A stretch of 10,878 nt of DNA from JBDHTS01 sp044220535 (GTDB lineage Bacteria > Pseudomonadota > Alphaproteobacteria > Micavibrionales > Micavibrionaceae): the NCBI GenBank assembly GCA_044220535.1, contig JBGAQU010000094.1, positions 1 to 10,878 on the forward strand, read 5' to 3'. Below are positions 7,194-10,878 of this stretch, in pieces. Position 1 is the first letter of the stretch, and the number at the start of each line of letters is the position of its first letter. The notes under the pieces are model-generated. The model worked only from the letters and a program-made list of their open reading frames with translations, was not told where the DNA came from and made no database searches. The position numbers and the translations under genes were made by a program.

Positions 7194-7586
7194 TTATCCT
7201 GCAACCAGTTGAAACTGACTGCGGCGGCCTTGGGGTGTTTTTAGCCATGTTTTATATGCTGCATCTTCGTCTTTGCGAAATTTTTCGCAGGTATCGAATA
7301 AATCCCCATCAGTCATTTCAGATGTTATCGTTGTGATATAATAAGTTTCACGAGCGTTTTTATGAATCCGGATCGGTATCGATGTATTGATACCTGTTTC
7401 AAGTTCGCCCGATAGATAGCGTACGGCTTTGAGCAAATGCCAAAGACCCTGGCTACTATCAAGATTTAATTCCACATAATCTTTTTTGAAAGAAATATCG
7501 CGTCCTAACTGTTCTGCCAATGCAATCATTTCAAGACGATCATTATCTTGTAACTCTTCGTCCGACATGAAAAACTCGCTGGCCAT
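7194..7586 (-). CDS. Orphan soluble protein of unknown function, at least 130 aa
   Basis: I do not recognise this protein. It is hydrophilic and acidic near the N-terminus (MSDEELQDNDRLEMIALAEQ), with a beta-rich middle (TSIPIRIHKN, TYYITTITSEM) and a charged helix FRKDEDAAYKTW near the end. No membrane segment is present. The ATG at 7586 has no ribosome site. The frame stays open upstream for 35 codons to 7691 and reads like real protein (AKRQQRAIGQVHSSRLSTGD), but that part has no start codon. An ATG in another frame near 7706 would join it after a one-base change, so the gene may have lost its 5' end to a frameshift. An internal start at 7568 is another option. AT-richer than its neighbours. 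The 60 bp beyond 7691 are very AT-rich and probably held its promoter. Confidence 0.55.
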   Translation of the reverse strand: MASEFFMSDEELQDNDRLEMIALAEQLGRDISFKKDYVELNLDSSQGLWHLLKAVRYLSGELETGINTSIPIRIHKNARETYYITTITSEMTDGDLFDTCEKFRKDEDAAYKTWLKTPQGRRSQFQLVAG

Positions 7587-7753
7587 TTGCGCAAGAACAC
7601 TCTTATCGCCTGTGCTTAAACGTGAAGAATGGACTTGGCCAATGGCTCGTTGTTGCCTCTTGGCATTAAATATTTTTTTGGCGTTAACTTGTTATTGGCG
7701 TATTCATTTGGTGATATTAATATAGTATTTATATTATGTCAATATTATTCGGT

Positions 7754-7845
7754 GACGATAAATTCCTGTTCCGTCAGCCTGACCACGCCAAGATTAGGAT
7801 GGTGAAGGGGTAATCCGCGATTTTCGGGTTGGCGCGGCTGCACGC
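7754..7845 (-). pseudogene. Internal fragment of an obgE copy
   Basis: This stretch aligns with obgE at about 8754-8852 in the same orientation. The 46 nt nearest 7845 differ at only two positions. A 7-nt deletion follows, then a diverged part in which HPNLGVVRL is still encoded before LTEQEFIV replaces the LEQNEFIL of the intact gene. Neither the GTPase G1 motif nor the N-terminal Obg domain is present, so no function is possible. It joins the SGNH fragment at 7834-7845. Confidence 0.85.
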
Positions 7846-8057
7846 CAATGCTGAATTTTGAGTATAAGGATGACGTTACGTGGAAATGACCGTTTTAACC
7901 ATGTTTATGATGAAACGTTCCCATTATATCGATCTGATAAAGGCGCAGTGTTCTGGAAGCCTATACCCGAGCCTTGTCCCCCGATACCGTCCAGCCGATC
8001 ATATGGGATTCAGGCTATTGGACGCTTGAGGGCGCGCGATTTATTAATAAGGGTTGA
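7834..8057 (+). pseudogene. Decayed partial copy of the SGNH domain
   Basis: Positions 7834-7924 match 6664-6762 and 7925-8057 match about 7037-7172; the roughly 274 bp between them in the intact gene are missing here. The copy has a TGA after GCTPMLNFEYKDDVTWK and further frame changes, and ends with EGARFINKG and TGA at 8055-8057. The catalytic serine block is absent because the copy starts downstream of it. The block V region survives, but its DSGHWT has become DSGYWT, losing the catalytic histidine. Confidence 0.9.
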
Positions 8058-8079
8058 AGGAAGACGCAAAACTTTAAGC

Positions 8080-8361
8080 TTACTGAGGCTGCGGCTGTTT
8101 TCTTCTTGAAAATACAGCATGCGCTAAAAGTATCCCAGACGCTCCGGCACAAGCTTCAAAAGCTCCAAGAAACATATTGTCTTCGCTGAGCTGGGAAGCA
8201 TCGGGTGCAGACAAAGAAGGATATTGTCTTTGATAATCCTTTCCTGTTTTCATAACTGCAATATTAATACCTTCGGCCGCGGTGAAAATTCCTGTTCCTA
8301 GCACGATTAAAGCCGCAGTGTTTTTAGCGGCAGGAGAATTAAAAAGCTTTTTAATCGACAT
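8080..8361 (-). CDS. Small two-helix membrane protein with DYQR-PSLS motif (copy B), 93 aa
   Basis: Family not recognised; paralogue of the product of 4859-5149. It has a hydrophobic segment at about residues 15-37, the motif DYQRQYPSLSAPDA at 42-55, a second hydrophobic stretch (FLGAFEACAGASGILLAHAVF) and a basic, proline-glutamine tail RRKQPQPQ. The shared order of hydrophobic segment, DYQR, PSLS, DA, second segment and basic end suggests two membrane passes around a short conserved loop. The ATG at 8361 follows GAGAGG closely, a leader much like that of pepN. It starts 23 nt after the obgE stop on the same strand and is probably co-transcribed with obgE. It runs convergently into the SGNH fragment. 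Being retained intact beside decayed sequence suggests that it is in use. Confidence 0.75.
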   Translation of the reverse strand: MSIKKLFNSPAAKNTAALIVLGTGIFTAAEGINIAVMKTGKDYQRQYPSLSAPDASQLSEDNMFLGAFEACAGASGILLAHAVFSRRKQPQPQ

Positions 8362-8384
8362 GTATGCCTCTCAATATTAGTTTA

Positions 8385-9383
8385 TTAGATTACGTCATAT
8401 ACGAGATTTAATATTCCTTGTCCAAACAACAATGGCCTGACGCCTTCACCTGACACGGCTGAACACGTCCATACTTTTTTACCAATCGCTTTTTCAAGTG
8501 ATTGCGCGAGATCTGCGGACAGTTCAGGGCCGAGGGCGTCGCATTTATTCAGAACGACAATTTCCGGCTTTTCGATCATTTTTGGGCTGTATTCTTCAAG
8601 TTCGCGCCGGACGGTACGATAGGTTTTCTCCAGATTGTCCTGCATGCAATCGATGACGTGGAGCAGGACGGAAGTGCGCTCCACATGCCCAAGGAAACGG
8701 TCGCCAAGACCTACACCTTCATGCGCGCCCTCGATCAGGCCAGGGATATCGGCAAGAATAAATTCGTTCTGTTCCAGCCTGACGACGCCCAGGTTTGGGT
8801 GCAGGGTGGTAAAGGGGTAATCGGCGATTTTCGGGTTGGCGCGGCTGCACGCGGCAAGGAAGCTGGATTTGCCCGCATTGGGCAGGCCGACCAGGCCGGC
8901 GTCGGCGATCAGTTTCAGGCGCAGCCAGACTTCGGTTTCCTGGCCCGGCCAACCGGGTGTCATTTTACGCGGCGCCTGGTTGGTAGAGCTTTTGTAATGC
9001 GCATTACCAAAGCCGCCGTCGCCGCCTTTCAGAAAAGTGACGCGCTGGCCGTCCGTGATCATGTCGAGGAGGAGGGTTTCCTTATCCTCCGCCAGGATCT
9101 GTGTGCCAACCGGGACGCGGATCAGCAAGTCGGCGCCGCCCGCGCCCGTGCGGTTGCGGCCCATGCCGTGCATGCCGTTCTTCGCCTTGAAATGCTGGGT
9201 GTAACGGAAGTCGATCAGCGTGTTGAGAGTTTTGACCGCCTCAATGATGATATCGCCGCCCTTGCCGCCGTCGCCGCCGTCCGGCCCGCCCATCTCGATG
9301 AATTTCTCACGATGAAACGCGATGCAGCCGGGGCCGCCATCGCCGGATTTCATGTAGATTTTCGCTTCGTCGAGGAACTTCAT
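8385..9383 (-). CDS. obgE: Obg-family GTPase (ObgE/CgtA)
   Basis: ObgE is an essential GTPase that binds the 50S ribosomal subunit and links ribosome assembly with growth control. The 332-residue product starts MKFLDEAKIYMKSGDGG. The glycine-rich Obg fold covers about 1-158 (GGPDGGDGGKGGD at 32-44, GAGGADLLIRVPVGT at 80-94). The G domain follows: G1 GLPNAGKSS at 166-174, switch region DYPFTTLHPNLG at 188-199, G3 DIPG at 212-215, G4 NKCD at 279-282 and G5 CSAVSGEG at 307-314. All motifs are intact and the length is normal for forms lacking a C-terminal extension. A GAGAA ribosome site lies just before the ATG at 9383, and a REP-like arm begins 14 bp upstream of the gene, inside its leader. It lies downstream of rpmA as usual, but with a terminator between them. 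Confidence 0.97.
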   Translation of the reverse strand: MKFLDEAKIYMKSGDGGPGCIAFHREKFIEMGGPDGGDGGKGGDIIIEAVKTLNTLIDFRYTQHFKAKNGMHGMGRNRTGAGGADLLIRVPVGTQILAEDKETLLLDMITDGQRVTFLKGGDGGFGNAHYKSSTNQAPRKMTPGWPGQETEVWLRLKLIADAGLVGLPNAGKSSFLAACSRANPKIADYPFTTLHPNLGVVRLEQNEFILADIPGLIEGAHEGVGLGDRFLGHVERTSVLLHVIDCMQDNLEKTYRTVRRELEEYSPKMIEKPEIVVLNKCDALGPELSADLAQSLEKAIGKKVWTCSAVSGEGVRPLLFGQGILNLVYDVI

Positions 9384-9397
9384 TTTTCTTCTCAGTC

Positions 9398-9494
9398 GTC
9401 ATCCCCGCGCAGGCGGGGATCCGGTTAAAATAAAGACAGCCCGCAATGCGGGCTGACATATCTGTTGCCAGATCCCCGCCTGCGCGGGGATGAC
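9398..9494. repeat. REP-like inverted repeat enclosing the rpmA-obgE terminator
   Basis: Positions 9398-9421 and 9471-9494 are perfect 24-bp reverse complements of the same family as the element at 5742-5819, here with CCCCGCGCAGGCGGGG cores that are hairpins by themselves. Between the arms sits a separate terminator hairpin. The whole block fills the rpmA-obgE gap. Confidence 0.92.
9424..9454 (-). terminator. Intrinsic terminator after rpmA
   Basis: A perfect 7-bp stem AGCCCGC/GCGGGCT with a 3-nt loop occupies 9438-9454. On the minus strand it is followed by the T-rich tail CTTTATTTT. It would end rplU-rpmA transcripts before obgE, so obgE may need read-through or its own promoter. Confidence 0.85.
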
Positions 9495-9503
9495 AATTAT
9501 AGA

Positions 9504-9785
9504 TTATTCTGCAGCCTTTGCCGCTACATCATTCGCGGCAACCACGTTGACCGTCTGGCGGCCCATGCGGCTGTAGGCAAATTTCACTTCGCCGTCGATC
9601 AGCGCGAAAATGGTGTGGTCCTTGCCCATGCCGACGTTTTTGCCGGGATGGAAGGTCGTGCCGCGCTGGCGGACGATGATGTTGCCCGCGGTGCAATCCT
9701 GACCGCCATAGATTTTCACGCCAAGGCGGCGGCCTGCTGAATCGCGACCGTTTCTGGAAGAACCGCCTGCTTTTTTATGTGCCAT
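9504..9785 (-). CDS. rpmA: 50S ribosomal protein L27
   Basis: L27 is a large-subunit protein whose N-terminal tail reaches the peptidyl-transferase centre. The 93-residue product begins MAHKKAGGSSRNGRDSAGRR and continues with GVKIYGGQ, IIVRQRGTTFHPG and VGMGKDHTIFAL, the family signature in the normal order. The N-terminus starts directly with the functional AHKKAGG, with no cleaved extension. AAGGAG lies about 9 nt before the ATG at 9785. In most bacteria rplU precedes it immediately; here an orphan gene intervenes. Confidence 0.98.
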   Translation of the reverse strand: MAHKKAGGSSRNGRDSAGRRLGVKIYGGQDCTAGNIIVRQRGTTFHPGKNVGMGKDHTIFALIDGEVKFAYSRMGRQTVNVVAANDVAAKAAE

Positions 9786-9809
9786 GTTTTGTTACTCCTT
9801 ACTGAATTT

Positions 9810-10148
9810 CTACCAAGTCATAACGGGATAACCGCTTGGATGACGAATGATGGCCTTAGTTCCTTGTTTAAGCATAGAACGTTGTATTTCTTTTGCGCCA
9901 TCCTGTGTCGTTTTTAAAGAAAATTCCGTATCGCCATCGACAAACAAATGCTCGCAGCTGCCGCCATGTTTAGCAAAAACTCTACTCAAAATTGGATCAA
10001 GTTCACTATTAATGCGATCTTCTAATTTTTGTTTTCGCTGCTTGATTCCTTCAATTGTTGTCACACCAGAAATCAAATCTAAAGCATTGGTTAGTGTTCT
10101 AAAGACTCCAACATTTCTAAGAGACAAAATATATTCATCTTGCGACAT
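9810..10148 (-). CDS. Orphan protein of unknown function between rplU and rpmA, 112 aa
   Basis: I do not recognise the family. The protein has no membrane segment. Residues 1-35 look helical and hydrophobic-patterned, then a strongly charged helix IKQRKQKLEDRINSELD, followed by CEHLFVDGDTEFSL and a C-terminal RHPSGYPVMTW. The ATG at 10148 lies 11 nt after the rplU stop, with AGGAG overlapping that stop, so it is probably translated from the rplU-rpmA mRNA. Its stop is 24 nt before rpmA. The gene is clearly AT-richer than both ribosomal genes. Because rplU and rpmA are joined in nearly all bacteria, this looks like an inserted gene that was fitted into the operon without breaking it. Coding status fairly sure; role unknown. 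Confidence 0.7.
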   Translation of the reverse strand: MSQDEYILSLRNVGVFRTLTNALDLISGVTTIEGIKQRKQKLEDRINSELDPILSRVFAKHGGSCEHLFVDGDTEFSLKTTQDGAKEIQRSMLKQGTKAIIRHPSGYPVMTW

Positions 10149-10159
10149 TTCTAACGCTC

Positions 10160-10444
10160 CTATTTCGCGTCCACACCAGTGATCTGGATCATCGTCATGT
10201 CCTGACGGTGGCCGTTTTTGCGGCGGTAGTTCTGGCGCTTTTTCTTTTTGAAGACCAGGATTTTCGGGGTACGGAAATGCTTGACGATTTTCGCGGTCAC
10301 GACTGCGGATTTGCCGCCTTCCGCGAACAGGACGTCGTCCAGCTTCACGGTGTCGCCTTCCTTGCCTTCGATCGTCGCAACGTTCAGTTTCTCGTCTTTC
10401 GCGACCCGGTATTGTTTCCCGCCCGTGCGGATGATAGCAAACAT
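10160..10444 (-). CDS. rplU: 50S ribosomal protein L21, short form
   Basis: L21 binds 23S rRNA in the large subunit. The ATG at 10444 gives MFAIIRTGGKQYRVAKDEKL, the standard N-terminus, preceded by GGA at 7 nt; the frame is open for 16 more codons upstream, but those do not resemble L21. The C-terminal half is typical (ILVFKKKKRQNYRRKNGHRQ, then ITGV). The product has 94 residues against about 101-106 in most relatives. The missing part is the segment between VLFAEGGK and VVTAKIV, where others carry a VGxPxVxGA stretch. The frame is kept across the gap, so a real internal deletion in a tolerant loop is likely. The L21 core is otherwise complete. Confidence 0.95.
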   Translation of the reverse strand: MFAIIRTGGKQYRVAKDEKLNVATIEGKEGDTVKLDDVLFAEGGKSAVVTAKIVKHFRTPKILVFKKKKRQNYRRKNGHRQDMTMIQITGVDAK

Positions 10445-10481
10445 GATATTCCAGCCATTCGTTGAATCTTGTAAGGATGCG

Positions 10482-10511
10482 ACCTTAACCATAGGGCATG
10501 GCTTCTGTCAA
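10482..10511 (-). promoter_or_regulatory. Putative promoter of the rplU operon
   Basis: A perfect TTGACA (10511-10506 on the minus strand) lies just after the yihY stop. Eighteen nt further is TAAGGT (10487-10482), a weak -10. Transcription would start near 10475, about 30 nt before rplU. A GANTC site (10464-10468) is in the leader. Confidence 0.45.
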
Positions 10512-10516
10512 GGAAC

Positions 10517-10878
10517 TTATAGCGTTTCCGCCTGTTTGCCTTTGCTTTTCCGTTCGTCCAGCGTGGCATTGATTTCGGCCCCCAGCAAAATGGTTAACGC
10601 GGTCAGCAGAAACCATAGCAAAAGGATCACGACGGCGCCCAGGGAGCCGTATGTTTCATTATATTTTCCGAAATTTGAAACATAGGCGGAAAACAGGCTG
10701 GACAGCAAAAGCCAGAGGCCGGTGGCCGTTACAGCCCCCGGATTCAGCCACGTCCAGCGCGGTTCCGGGTGGCTGGGCGCGAAGCGGTAAATGATTGACA
10801 GGCCGGACAAGGCCAGCAGGAACATGGCTGGCCAACGGCACCAGAGCAGCAGGATATCGAGGGGGAAAAAGACATGCA
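10517..10878 (-). CDS. YihY/BrkB-family inner-membrane protein, C-terminal part
   Basis: The visible 119 codons enter from the right edge in frame (HVFFPLDILLLW) and include hydrophobic segments MFLLALSGLSIIYRF, PGAVTATGLWLLLSSLFSAYV and LGAVVILLLWFLLTALTILLG. The signature between them (YRFAPSHPEPRW, then YVSNFGKYNETYGSLGAV, and LLGAEINA near the end) is that of the YihY/BrkB family, multi-pass inner-membrane proteins once misannotated as RNase BN. Their function is not settled. The short charged tail ERKSKGKQAETL ends at TAA 10519-10517. The start lies outside the window. It is followed by the rplU promoter, so co-transcription with rplU is uncertain. Confidence 0.9.
   Translation of the reverse strand, partial: HVFFPLDILLLWCRWPAMFLLALSGLSIIYRFAPSHPEPRWTWLNPGAVTATGLWLLLSSLFSAYVSNFGKYNETYGSLGAVVILLLWFLLTALTILLGAEINATLDERKSKGKQAETL

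Noticed and set aside
7858..8109. 83-codon frame on the plus strand
   Set aside because: It starts inside the decayed SGNH copy and runs into the 3' end of the opposite small membrane gene. It is a by-product of frameshifts.
8502..9428. 308-codon open frame on the plus strand
   Set aside because: It lies opposite obgE, which has all GTPase motifs. The frame is a shadow of GC-rich coding sequence and its end is translated REP arm.
9398..9494. Possible CRISPR or attachment site
   Set aside because: Only two inverted arms are present, with no direct repeats or spacers, no cas or integrase genes, and a terminator in between.

Overview
The window comes from an alphaproteobacterium. The first gene is a clear CcrM-type (GANTC) adenine methyltransferase, it lies next to rnhB as in many alphaproteobacteria, and the right side carries an rplU-rpmA-obgE cluster of the usual bacterial order. 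Base composition is intermediate and patchy: the housekeeping genes are fairly GC-rich and several small orphan genes are visibly AT-richer. I cannot name the genus.

Left part (1-2122): the 5' part of ccrM runs off the left edge on the minus strand. Its promoter region is packed with GANTC sites and is shared with a divergent orphan gene (728-1138). That gene runs tail-to-tail into rnhB and overlaps it by 23 bp. Behind rnhB is a non-coding or decayed stretch holding remnants of small reading frames, then a large hairpin at the end of pepN.

Middle (2123-5149): an M1 aminopeptidase gene (pepN). Its first ~634 codons are intact, including all zinc-site residues, while its last ~250 codons are shredded by about ten frame changes. 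A small two-helix membrane protein gene lies upstream of it.

Centre right (5150-8361): a decaying surface-modification locus. It held an acyltransferase-3 (OafA-like) gene with a C-terminal SGNH domain. The membrane part is interrupted by a REP-like palindrome, several frameshifts and a stop, but the SGNH part is still one open frame with its catalytic residues. After an orphan gene comes a short graveyard in which an antisense fragment of obgE is joined to a fragment of the SGNH domain. The joint sits at a 12-bp microhomology, exactly what an old tandem duplication of the SGNH-to-obgE interval would leave. A second small membrane protein, paralogous to the one beside pepN, closes the region.

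Right part (8385-10878): minus-strand cluster yihY (partial), rplU, an orphan gene, rpmA, obgE and the small membrane protein. The orphan between rplU and rpmA breaks a pair that is normally adjacent. A terminator nested inside a REP-like inverted repeat separates rpmA from obgE.

No CRISPR array, tRNA, rRNA, transposase or recognisable defence system is visible. The most noteworthy items are the duplication scar, the GANTC-loaded ccrM promoter, the paralogous small-protein pair, the REP insertions, and the contrast between intact and decayed halves of pepN and of the acyltransferase.
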